Origin: Pseudomonadota bacterium
GTDB lineage: Bacteria > Pseudomonadota > Alphaproteobacteria > Rhizobiales > Xanthobacteraceae
NCBI GenBank assembly: GCA_023430245.1
Contig: JAEZBA010000175.1
Span: forward strand, 1 to 8,133
DNA length: 8,133 nucleotides
Direction: 5' to 3'
The notes beneath the pieces are model-generated. The model made no database searches, was not told where the DNA came from, and worked only from the letters and a program-made list of their open reading frames with translations. A program made the position numbers and the translations under genes. Shown here one piece after another: positions 1 through 5,377 of the stretch (the stretch's first letter is position 1; every line of letters starts with the position of its first letter).

Positions 1-331
1 CGAGCGCCTCCTTGGCGGGGCCGGAGAGCGCGCCGAAGCTCATGCCGGCAATCGTCACCGGGATCTTGATCTCGATCGGCTTCTTGGCGAAGCGCGAACC
101 GAGCACGACATTGGTGCCGCATTTCTCGCGATAGCCTTCGAGCGGATAGCGCGAGATCGACGCGCCGAGAAACAGGAGGTCGTCGAAATGCGGCAGCCTG
201 CGCTTCGCTCCGCCGCCGCGGATATCGTAGATGCCGGTCGCAGCCGCACGCTGGATTTCCGAAATCGAATAGGGGTCGAACGTGGCGGAGAGGCGAGGGG
301 TGGTGCGGGGCGGTCCGGCAGGCGCGTTCAT
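1..331 (-). CDS. glxD: FMN-binding glutamate synthase domain protein (GlxD/MgsC-like), 5' part only
   Basis: Only the first 110 codons are inside the window; the gene continues past position 1. The product starts MNAPAGPPRT and runs through YDIRGGGAKRRLPHFDDL, YREKCGTNVVLGSRFAKKP and IPVTIAGMSFGALSGPAKEAL. The last stretch is the typical entry to the FMN-binding TIM-barrel domain of glutamate synthase. Family members are about 440 residues, so roughly a quarter is visible and the FMN and Fe-S sites lie outside. The ATG at 329-331 is 28 bp after the glxC-like stop, so it is the third gene of the operon; its Shine-Dalgarno is weak. By family knowledge the protein would be the synthase module that combines ammonia, delivered by the amidotransferase subunit, with 2-oxoglutarate, or it would act in N-methylglutamate synthesis as MgsC. 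The two alternatives cannot be separated here. Confidence 0.85.
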   Translation of the reverse strand, partial: MNAPAGPPRTTPRLSATFDPYSISEIQRAAATGIYDIRGGGAKRRLPHFDDLLFLGASISRYPLEGYREKCGTNVVLGSRFAKKPIEIKIPVTIAGMSFGALSGPAKEAL

Positions 332-359
332 GTTCGGCTGACTTCAGTACGAGGACACG

Positions 360-1046
360 TTAATAGGCGGACACATTGTCGATGTGGAAATTGTAGAGCT
401 TGCGCGCCGAGCCATAGAGCCGGAAGTCGTCGGGCGAGACATACTCGCAGCCGGCGCGCTTCAGCAGCGCCGCCAGCGTCTCGCGCTCCTCGGCCGTCGG
501 CGTCTTCTCGACGCAATCGGCGCCGAGACTTTTCACGTCACCGCGCACGAACAGCCGCGCCTCGTAGATGGAATCGCCGAGCGCTTCACCGGCATCGCCC
601 AGCACCACCAGATTGCCGGCCTGCGCCATGAATCCGCTCATCGGCCCGATCGCGCCTTTGACGACGATGTCGATGCCCTTCATCGAAATGCCGCAGCGCG
701 CCGAGGCATTGCCGTCGATCACCAGAAATCCGCCGCGTCCGGTTGCACCGGCGGCCTGGCTGGCATCACCCTTGATGTGGATTTCGCCGGACATCATGTT
801 CTCGCCGACGCCGACCCCGGCATTTCCGGCGATCATGATTTTCGCCTGCTTGTTCATGCCGCCGCAATAATAGCCGACATGCCCGTCGATCTCGATCGTC
901 ACCGGCGCGTCGATGCCGACGGCAATCGCGTGCTTGCCGAGCGGGTTGCGGACCTCCCAATGGGTGTCGTTGCTCTGTCCGTTCAGTTGATGCAGGGCCG
1001 CGTTCAGTTCGCGCAGCGGTGTTGTCGCAAGGTCGAAGGTCGACAT
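360..1046 (-). CDS. glxC: GXGXG beta-helix subunit of split glutamate synthase (GlxC/MgsB-like)
   Basis: A 228-residue protein resembling the C-terminal GXGXG (gltB_C) domain of the glutamate synthase large subunit, here as a separate polypeptide. From about residue 70 it is a chain of glycine-rich right-handed beta-helix turns (GYYCGGMNKQAKIMIAGNAG, SGEIHIKGDAS, GGFLVIDGNAS, GIDIVVKGAIG, GNLVVLGDAG, ARLFVRGDVKS). This fold is structural and couples the amidotransferase to the synthase domain. I chose the ATG at 1044-1046 (MSTFDLATTP) over an upstream alternative in the same frame because it overlaps the preceding stop by one base (TGATG). That arrangement indicates translational coupling, fitting a 1:1 complex. 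The stop TAA is at 360-362. The length matches known GlxC proteins as I recall them. Confidence 0.9.
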   Translation of the reverse strand: MSTFDLATTPLRELNAALHQLNGQSNDTHWEVRNPLGKHAIAVGIDAPVTIEIDGHVGYYCGGMNKQAKIMIAGNAGVGVGENMMSGEIHIKGDASQAAGATGRGGFLVIDGNASARCGISMKGIDIVVKGAIGPMSGFMAQAGNLVVLGDAGEALGDSIYEARLFVRGDVKSLGADCVEKTPTAEERETLAALLKRAGCEYVSPDDFRLYGSARKLYNFHIDNVSAY

Positions 1047-1942
1047 CAGTGCCGCTCCCACACATAGACGCGGGCCGGCTCGGGCTCGAACACCCGCGCA
1101 TTCTCCACGCCGGGCAGGCCGACGAGTGCGCGATATTCGGTGCCGAAGGCGACGTAATCGTCGGTCTCCGCCATCACCGCCGGCTTGCAGGCGATCGGGT
1201 CGCGCAGCACCGCAAAGCCCGACTCCGTGCCGACGACGAAGGTGTAGAAGCCGTCGAGATCGGACAGGGATGCTTCGAGTGCTGCGTTCAGGTCCATGCC
1301 CTGGCGCAGCCGCCAGGTGAGATACGCGGCGGCGACTTCGGTGTCGTTTTCGGTCTGGAAGGTGAGGCCGTCGCGCTGGAGATAGCGCCGCACGCCATTG
1401 TGGTTCGACAGCGATCCGTTATGCACCAGGCACTGGTCGATGCCGGTCGAGAACGGATGCGCGCCATCGGTGGTCACCGCCGATTCCGTTGCCATGCGGG
1501 TGTGGCCGATGCCGTGGGTGCCGCTCATGGTGTCGAGCGCGAAGCGCTTCGCAACGTCGCGCGGCAGGCCGACCTCCTTGTACAGCTCCATCCGGCTGCC
1601 GGCGCCGACCACGCGCACGTCCGGCCGATGGGTGGCGAGCCAGTCGCGCACCTGCTGTTCGGCGTCGCTCGGGATCGAGAGGACGAGATGGCTGCCGCGC
1701 TTTGAACCCGCCAGCGTCCGGCCGAGATGCTTCGACAGATCGTTCGCGACCTGCTCGACGTCGTCGCCCTTGTCCGCGCGCAGCGTCAGCTTGACGTGGG
1801 AGGCGTCGCCTGCGCCGTAAACGGCGAAGCCGGCGCTGTCCGGGCCGCGGTCGGTCATGACGCCGAGCATCTGCGAGAGCATCGCGCCGAGCTGCGGCTC
1901 GAGCGCCTTGGACTTCAGGAAAAGCCCCACAATTCCGCACAT
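1046..1942 (-). CDS. glxB: class II glutamine amidotransferase (GlxB/MgsA-like)
   Basis: A 298-residue Ntn-type glutaminase, PurF/GATase II-like. It begins MCGIVGLF, so after Met removal Cys2 is the N-terminal nucleophile that hydrolyses glutamine. Other family signatures are visible: MTDRGPDSAGFAVY (29-42), GIGHTRMATES (144-154), LVHNGSLSN (172-180) and ENDTEV (198-203). It lacks the phosphoribosyltransferase domain of PurF and the isomerase domain of GlmS, so it is a stand-alone glutaminase subunit. It is the first gene of the operon. GGAGA at 1952-1956 lies nine bases before the ATG and is a good ribosome binding site. The likely role is to supply ammonia to the GlxC/GlxD partners for glutamate (or N-methylglutamate) formation. 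Both the glx and mgs operons have this gene order. Confidence 0.92.
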   Translation of the reverse strand: MCGIVGLFLKSKALEPQLGAMLSQMLGVMTDRGPDSAGFAVYGAGDASHVKLTLRADKGDDVEQVANDLSKHLGRTLAGSKRGSHLVLSIPSDAEQQVRDWLATHRPDVRVVGAGSRMELYKEVGLPRDVAKRFALDTMSGTHGIGHTRMATESAVTTDGAHPFSTGIDQCLVHNGSLSNHNGVRRYLQRDGLTFQTENDTEVAAAYLTWRLRQGMDLNAALEASLSDLDGFYTFVVGTESGFAVLRDPIACKPAVMAETDDYVAFGTEYRALVGLPGVENARVFEPEPARVYVWERH

Positions 1943-1977
1943 TCTCGAAGGTCTCCGGCCGGGCGGCGAATGTCGCG

Positions 1978-2006
1978 ACCTTAGAGAGACGATTCAGGTG
2001 CGTCAA
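1978..2006 (-). promoter_or_regulatory. predicted sigma70-type promoter of the glxBCD operon
   Basis: On the minus strand TTGACG (2001-2006) is followed after 17 bp by TAAGGT (1978-1983). This places the transcription start about 30 bases before the glxB ATG. A TAGAGA half-site (1982-1987) overlaps the -10, and its inverse TCTCTA lies at 2025-2030. The divergent XRE-cupin protein could use such half-sites, but a 6-bp match can arise by chance. Confidence 0.45.
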
Positions 2007-2040
2007 CTCATAAGAATTAAATGTTCTCTACAGGAATAAC

Positions 2041-2049
2041 TGCTATACG
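2041..2049 (+). promoter_or_regulatory. possible extended -10 promoter of the XRE-cupin regulator
   Basis: TGCTATACG reads as an extended -10 element (TGnTATAnn) 43 bp before the regulator ATG at 2092. No good -35 lies at 16-18 bp upstream; the bases there (around 2020-2027) overlap the TCTCTA half-site at 2025-2030. If real, the 149-bp gap holds two divergent promoters, and the regulator could control both. Confidence 0.3.
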
Positions 2050-2091
2050 CGTTCCGGTGGCACCAAACCGCGGCATCACGGACCATCGACC

Positions 2092-2778
2092 ATGAGCAAA
2101 CAGCAGAAAGCTCGGCGGCCAGGCAAGCGAACGTCTGCTAAAGACGTTGCCCACAACGCCGAACCGACGCTGCTGACCGGTTCGCTCGCTCCCGCCGAGG
2201 ATGCGCCGCGATCGCTGGAAGTTGCGATCGGTGCGGAGGTGCGCCGCCTGCGCAAGTCGCTCGATCTGACGGTCGCCGAACTGGGCGCCGCGGCCGGCCT
2301 GTCGGCGGGCATGATGTCCAAGATCGAGAACGGCACCATCTCAGCTTCGCTCGCCACGCTGAAGTCGCTTGCCGCTAGCCTGAACGTGCCGATCACGCGG
2401 CTGTTCTCGGAAAGCGAAGAGCGCCGGCATTGCTCCTTCGTGAAGGCGGGGCAGGGCGCCCGCATCGACCGTCGCGGCACCAAGTCCGGCCATCAGTACG
2501 ATCTGCTCGGCGACTCGATGAAGGGCAACGTGGTCGTCGAACCCTACCTGATCACGCTGCAGGACGACGCGGTGCCGTACACGCAGTTCCGTCACGCGGG
2601 CGTGGAGTTGATCTACATGCTCTCAGGCAAGGTACGCTATCGCCACGGCGACGACAGCTATGTGCTGGAGCCCGGCGATACGCTGTGCTTCGATGCCGCG
2701 GCGCGGCACGGCCCGGAAGAACTGATCGACGCGCCGATGCAATATCTCTCCATCATCATGTATCAGCGGCAGGACTAG
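2092..2778 (+). CDS. XRE-family transcriptional regulator with C-terminal cupin domain
   Basis: A 228-residue regulator. Residues 1-40 are a basic, low-complexity tail. Residues 45-105 form an HTH_3/XRE domain (EVRRLRKSLDLTVAELGAAAGLSAGMMSKIENG, then SLATLKSLAASLNVPITRLF). Residues 150-225 form a small cupin_2 barrel (HAGVELIYMLSGKVRYRHGD...YVLEPGDTLCFDAAARHGPEEL), which in this family binds the effector. It is transcribed away from the glxBCD operon and is therefore the obvious candidate local regulator. Regulators of this architecture often sit beside amine or glutamine-metabolism operons. The effector cannot be read from the sequence; glutamine, a methylated amine or a related compound is inference. 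The ATG at 2092 opens the frame; its ribosome binding site is weak. Confidence 0.93.
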   Translation: MSKQQKARRPGKRTSAKDVAHNAEPTLLTGSLAPAEDAPRSLEVAIGAEVRRLRKSLDLTVAELGAAAGLSAGMMSKIENGTISASLATLKSLAASLNVPITRLFSESEERRHCSFVKAGQGARIDRRGTKSGHQYDLLGDSMKGNVVVEPYLITLQDDAVPYTQFRHAGVELIYMLSGKVRYRHGDDSYVLEPGDTLCFDAAARHGPEELIDAPMQYLSIIMYQRQD

Positions 2779-2797
2779 AGCCAAGCGCCAGAAGGCC

Positions 2798-2820
2798 CGC
2801 GAGCCGCAACAGCACTCGCG
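2798..2820. terminator. possible bidirectional hairpin between convergent genes
   Basis: CGCGAG (2798-2803) and CTCGCG (2815-2820) are perfect inverted arms around an 11-base loop. They fill the 42-bp gap between the convergent XRE-cupin and nitrile hydratase accessory genes. No U-tract follows on either strand, so it is at best a weak intrinsic terminator, and the right arm ends at the accessory-gene stop codon. Confidence 0.28.
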
Positions 2821-3222
2821 TCAGTGGTCGAAGTCATCCGCGGCCAGTTCGATCGGCTGGCCATGCGGCGTGCGATGGCAAGCGTGCTCCCAGGCATGGC
2901 GATAGCGGTGCAGCGTGCCATCGTCGGCGATGCCCTTGCGTGCGATCAGTGTTTCGAGCGCGGCCAGCCAATGCCGGTAATAGGTCTCGCCGGTGTCGGG
3001 ATCGCCCGCGGCTTGTGCGCGTTTGATCTCGGCCGCCAGCGCCTCGGCCCATTCGGGCCATGTGAACACGCCTCGCTTGTACAGCGCCAGCGTCATGGCG
3101 AAGGCCTGCGCCTCCCATGGCTCGCGAAAAACCGGCCCGTCGTCGTCGCGCGGCATGGTCGGGATTGCATCTGCCGCTGCCAGCGCCGCGGTCCGATCCA
3201 GCGCTGTCTGATCCGGCGTCAT
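2821..3222 (-). CDS. nitrile hydratase accessory (activator, P14K-type) protein
   Basis: A 133-residue protein of the nitrile hydratase activator family, third gene after alpha and beta. Residues 30-97 (PVFREPWEAQAFAMTLALYKRG ... YYRHWLAALETLIARKG) are recognisably homologous to the N-terminal part of the beta subunit next door (PVFHAPWEGRVMAMTRAM ... YYRIWQLGLENLLVERG), as expected for this family. In cobalt-type systems such small accessory proteins bind the alpha subunit and deliver metal or help oxidise the active-site cysteines (subunit-swapping maturation). The ATG at 3220-3222 was chosen because it shares one base with the beta stop (TGATG). A longer reading frame upstream lies entirely within the beta gene. 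The protein ends in an acidic tail, AADDFDH. Confidence 0.9.
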   Translation of the reverse strand: MTPDQTALDRTAALAAADAIPTMPRDDDGPVFREPWEAQAFAMTLALYKRGVFTWPEWAEALAAEIKRAQAAGDPDTGETYYRHWLAALETLIARKGIADDGTLHRYRHAWEHACHRTPHGQPIELAADDFDH

Positions 3223-3881
3223 CAGGCAGGCTCCAGATACGGTTCGAAGGCGTCGATCGACACTTTCACCGTCGGATCGGAATCTGGCCCCCACAGATGG
3301 CGCCCGCTGAACACCACCGTATAAAGCCATTGCGGATTGTCGCCCTGGCCGATGGCGGCCGAGTCCGGAAACACATGACATCCATGAACGATCTCGACCA
3401 CGCCCGCATGCCCGCGCACATAGCGCGGCAAACGCGTATGTGTCGGCGGGTCGATCGTTCTGGCGCGCACGCGATCGCCGGGCTTGAAGGCCGCGGGGGC
3501 GGGCGCGGGCCGCTCGAATTGCCCGCGCGTCATCACCCGGCTGACGTCGTTGCGGGTGAAAGGACCGCGCGGCAGCGGCGGTCCGGAGCGAAGCGCGTGG
3601 CCGGAGGCGAGCTCGTCCGCATCGATCAGCCCGCGTTCGACCAGCAGATTCTCCAAACCCAGTTGCCAGATCCTATAGTAGGAGCTGGCGAGATAGACCT
3701 CGGCCGGCAGTAACTCGCGCGCGAAGCGCTGCATGTCGATGTTGAGCCCGCCATTGGCGCCCATTGCGCGGGTCATCGCCATCACCCGGCCTTCCCATGG
3801 CGCGTGGAAGACCGGTTCGTTCGGCTCCGGCTCGACTTTGCCGAAGCCCGCGACGCCGCCCATGTCGTGCACACCGGTCAT
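3222..3881 (-). CDS. nthB: nitrile hydratase beta subunit
   Basis: A 219-residue beta subunit that pairs with alpha to hydrate nitriles to amides in the cytoplasm. It starts MTGVHDMGGVAGFGKVEPEP, the canonical beta N-terminus. It then shows the helical region with YYRIWQLGLENLL (69-81), whose Arg probably corresponds to the conserved beta Arg that contacts the alpha sulfinic/sulfenic cysteines. The C-terminal SH3-like barrel carries FKPGDRVRAR (132-141), HTRLPRYVRGHAGVV (148-162) and YTVVFSGRHLWG (187-198). The same frame stays open upstream to about 4757, but only as a shadow over the alpha gene. The ATG at 3879-3881 overlaps the alpha stop by four bases (ATGA), which gives the correct start and implies coupled translation. 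Confidence 0.96.
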   Translation of the reverse strand: MTGVHDMGGVAGFGKVEPEPNEPVFHAPWEGRVMAMTRAMGANGGLNIDMQRFARELLPAEVYLASSYYRIWQLGLENLLVERGLIDADELASGHALRSGPPLPRGPFTRNDVSRVMTRGQFERPAPAPAAFKPGDRVRARTIDPPTHTRLPRYVRGHAGVVEIVHGCHVFPDSAAIGQGDNPQWLYTVVFSGRHLWGPDSDPTVKVSIDAFEPYLEPA

Positions 3882-4528
3882 CGTTTCGCCTCCGCTGGCG
3901 CGATCGCCAGTCCGGTGCCGATCATGGAATCGCGCGTCACGAGGTCTGCGAGTTGCTCCTCGGTCCAGCCGTCCGTTCCCGCCGGACGCATCGGGATCAC
4001 GAGGAAGCGCGTTTCCGCGGTCGAATCCCACACCCGGATTTCGGTGCCGTCGCCGAGGGTGACACCGAAATCGCTCAGCACCCCGCGCGGGTCTTTCACC
4101 GCCCGCGAACGGTAGGGCGCGGACTTGTACCAGACCGGCGGCAGGCCGAGCATTTCCCACGGATAGCAGGAGCACAGCGTGCAGACGACCATGTTGTGGC
4201 GAGCGGGCGTGTTCTCGACAGCGACCAGATGCGCGCCGACCGGGCTGACATTGCCGAGCGCGTTCACCGCCGCCGTGGCATCGTCGCGCAGCGCCTGTCT
4301 GAAGGCGGGATCGGTCCACGCCTTGGCGACAACGCGCGCGCCGTTGCGCGGCCCGATTTTGGTCTGATACGCCTCGACGATCGCGTCGAGTGCGGCCTGT
4401 TCGACATAGCCCTTCTCGATCAGGATCGTCTCCAGCGCGCGCACGCGCAGCTGCATCTCCGACAGTTCGGAGTGATCGTCGTCGTGATGGTGGTTGTGAT
4501 CGTGATGGTGGTCGTGATCGTGAGCCAT
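3878..4528 (-). CDS. nthA: nitrile hydratase alpha subunit, cobalt-type, His-rich N-terminus
   Basis: A 216-residue catalytic subunit. The metal-binding claw is VCTLCSCYPW: Cys116, Cys119, Ser120 and Cys121. Thr117, where Fe-type enzymes have Ser, together with Tyr122 marks the cobalt class; Cys119 and Cys121 would be oxidised during maturation. Flanking conserved blocks are VRALETILIEKG, GPRNGARVVAKAWTDPAFR, VAVENTPARHNM, GLPPVWYKSAPYRSRAV and RDSMIGTGL. Residues 3-19 are almost only His and Asp (ten His, six Asp), a metal-chelating-looking tail that is not needed for the fold. This is the first gene of the alpha-beta-activator operon; the ribosome binding site is weak. Thiocyanate hydrolase gamma also has a CTLCSC claw, but the adjacent beta and activator genes and the overall match favour nitrile hydratase. 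No amidase gene is visible in the window. Confidence 0.96.
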   Translation of the reverse strand: MAHDHDHHHDHNHHHDDDHSELSEMQLRVRALETILIEKGYVEQAALDAIVEAYQTKIGPRNGARVVAKAWTDPAFRQALRDDATAAVNALGNVSPVGAHLVAVENTPARHNMVVCTLCSCYPWEMLGLPPVWYKSAPYRSRAVKDPRGVLSDFGVTLGDGTEIRVWDSTAETRFLVIPMRPAGTDGWTEEQLADLVTRDSMIGTGLAIAPAEAKR

Positions 4529-4552
4529 GCAACCAACCCGGGCGGCGGACAG

Positions 4553-4593
4553 GCTTCAATTGCTGAAGCATTGTAGCGGGTGTTGCAACCCCC
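4553..4593. promoter_or_regulatory. two adjacent palindromes, candidate operators
   Basis: GCTTCA-ATTGC-TGAAGC (4553-4569) is a perfect 6-bp-arm palindrome that touches the -10 box and would cover the transcription start of the nitrile hydratase operon. GGGTGTTGCAACCCCC (4578-4593) is a 16-bp near-palindrome, with one mispaired position, centred on TTGCAA and filling the -35/-10 spacer. Both are well placed for repressor binding. No regulator gene beside them is obvious, and the nearest candidate, the XRE-cupin protein, lies beyond the operon. Confidence 0.35.
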
Positions 4594-4598
4594 TCAAA
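4570..4598 (-). promoter_or_regulatory. predicted promoter of the nitrile hydratase operon
   Basis: On the minus strand TTTGAG (4593-4598) and TACAAT (4570-4575) are separated by 17 bp; TTGAGG with 16 bp is an alternative -35. The -10 is good and the -35 fair. The start of transcription would fall near 4563, about 35 bases before the nthA ATG. Confidence 0.45.
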
Positions 4599-4710
4599 GC
4601 ACGATGGCAGCACCGCGCCCGCGATAACGCTGGTATGAGCAGATAGTCGGTGATCGGAAGCCGGCCATGATGTAGTTGATGTGGCCGGATTCAATTTGGG
4701 ACAGCCGACG

Positions 4711-5157
4711 ATGCAGGAAACCCGGTTCACTGCGCCTGCGGGCGCATTCACACGCACGGTCCAGATCCGCTTCTCGCACTGCGACCCCGCCGGGATCGTC
4801 TATTTTCCGCATTACTTCAATATGTTCAACGGGCTGATCGAGGACTGGTACACCGAAGAGCTGAAGGTCAATTACGCCGACCTGATTCTGCACGACCAGC
4901 ATGGATTTCCGTTCGTGCATATCGATACGGATTTCAAGATCCCGAGCCGCATGGGCGAGAAACTCGATCTGACCCTGCTGATCGAAAAGATCGGCCGCTC
5001 GTCGCTGACGCTTGTGATCGTCGGCCACAAGGATGGCATCGAGCGGCTGCGGGCGCGCACCGTGACCGCGATGATGTCGCTTGAGTCGCGGCGGTCGGTG
5101 GAAATGCCGCCCGGGCTGCGCGCGGCGTTCGAGACGTATGCGGCGAAGACGCGGTGA
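4711..5157 (+). CDS. acyl-CoA thioesterase, 4-hydroxybenzoyl-CoA thioesterase (hotdog) family
   Basis: A 148-residue single hotdog-domain protein. The N-terminal block TVQIRFSHCDPAGIVYFPHYFNMFNGLIEDWY (16-47) is the 4HBT signature: Asp25 in HCDPAGIVYFP matches the catalytic Asp of 4-hydroxybenzoyl-CoA thioesterase, and it precedes the long hotdog helix. The beta strands follow (FVHIDTDFKIPSRMGEKLDLTLLIEKIGRSSLTLVI). It should hydrolyse an aromatic or other acyl-CoA to free acid and CoA; the substrate is not determinable. The ATG at 4711 has GGGA nine bases upstream. A GTG at 4681 in frame would add ten residues without a visible ribosome binding site. The gene is divergent from nitrile hydratase and convergent with the UbiD-like gene. 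The IS1595 element begins 24 bp after its stop. Confidence 0.88.
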   Translation: MQETRFTAPAGAFTRTVQIRFSHCDPAGIVYFPHYFNMFNGLIEDWYTEELKVNYADLILHDQHGFPFVHIDTDFKIPSRMGEKLDLTLLIEKIGRSSLTLVIVGHKDGIERLRARTVTAMMSLESRRSVEMPPGLRAAFETYAAKTR

Positions 5158-5173
5158 ATCGCTCGTGCGCTTG

Positions 5174-5181
5174 ACAATATT
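5174..5181 (+). repeat. target site duplication, left copy
   Basis: ACAATATT lies immediately outside the left inverted repeat and is identical to 7251-7258. Removing the element and one copy restores an uninterrupted AT-rich intergenic sequence downstream of the thioesterase gene. Confidence 0.93.
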
Positions 5182-5205
5182 CGCAATTATATACTTGAAT
5201 TAGCA
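5182..5205 (+). repeat. left terminal inverted repeat of the IS1595-family element
   Basis: Starts CGCAATTATATACTTGA, then ATTAGCA. It matches the reverse complement of 7227-7250 at 23 of 24 positions; the difference is A here against C on the right, at the 18th base. The similarity stops abruptly after the 24th base. Confidence 0.93.
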
Positions 5206-5209
5206 CAAA

Positions 5210-5377
5210 ATGACGGTAAAAACAGAACCCGACAGGCCGGCTCAAGATTTAGAGATGCGCGTTGCTCGCATGATCTCGGAGTGGGAAGTATCCGACGATT
5301 TAGCGAGCGATCTCGCTGGTCGTATCGTTGCTGTCTGCCGTGAGGAATTCGGCAATAAGCCATTCGGCAATCTTTAG
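5210..5377 (+). CDS. possible 55-aa small protein beside the left end of the element
   Basis: An ATG five bases inside the left inverted repeat opens a 55-codon frame ending TAG at 5375-5377. The peptide (MTVKTEPDRPAQDLEMRVAR ... VAVCREEFGNKPFGNL) has the acidic/hydrophobic alternation of a helical protein, and its first 30 codons overlap nothing else. Against it: no Shine-Dalgarno is visible, and its 3' half overlaps the end of the 170-aa gene on the other strand by 78 bp. I do not recognise it. Confidence 0.33.
   Translation: MTVKTEPDRPAQDLEMRVARMISEWEVSDDLASDLAGRIVAVCREEFGNKPFGNL

Noticed and set aside
384..1705. Long plus-strand open frames opposite the glxC and glxB genes (384-1067 and 1019-1705).
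   Set aside because: They are antisense shadows in GC-rich DNA; the minus-strand frames carry clear family motifs and coupled start/stop codons.
3223..3381. 53-residue N-terminal extension of the nitrile hydratase accessory protein.
   Set aside because: It lies wholly inside the beta gene, and the ATG at 3222 overlaps the beta stop and gives the normal family length.
4472..4526. Short repetitive DNA at the nthA start considered as a tandem-repeat or CRISPR-like array.
   Set aside because: It is in frame and encodes the His/Asp tail; there are no spacers or repeat units beyond codon-level repetition.
3878..4528. Alpha subunit as thiocyanate hydrolase gamma, which also has a CTLCSC claw.
   Set aside because: The downstream genes are a standard nitrile hydratase beta subunit and activator, not separate scnA/scnB-type subunits, and the alpha sequence matches nitrile hydratase throughout.
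4681..4713. GTG start for the thioesterase at 4681.
   Set aside because: No Shine-Dalgarno is visible before it, while the ATG at 4711 has GGGA at suitable spacing and the family motif starts soon after.
3882..4757. Reading frame of the beta subunit continuing upstream, giving a 511-residue protein.
   Set aside because: The extension is an out-of-frame shadow of nthA and its upstream region, with Arg-rich low-complexity translation. The canonical beta N-terminus starts at 3881 with an ATGA overlap.
5171..5195. TTGACA ... TATACT across the left IS junction as an outward-created promoter reading into the element.
   Set aside because: The spacer is only 13 bp, too short for sigma70 recognition.
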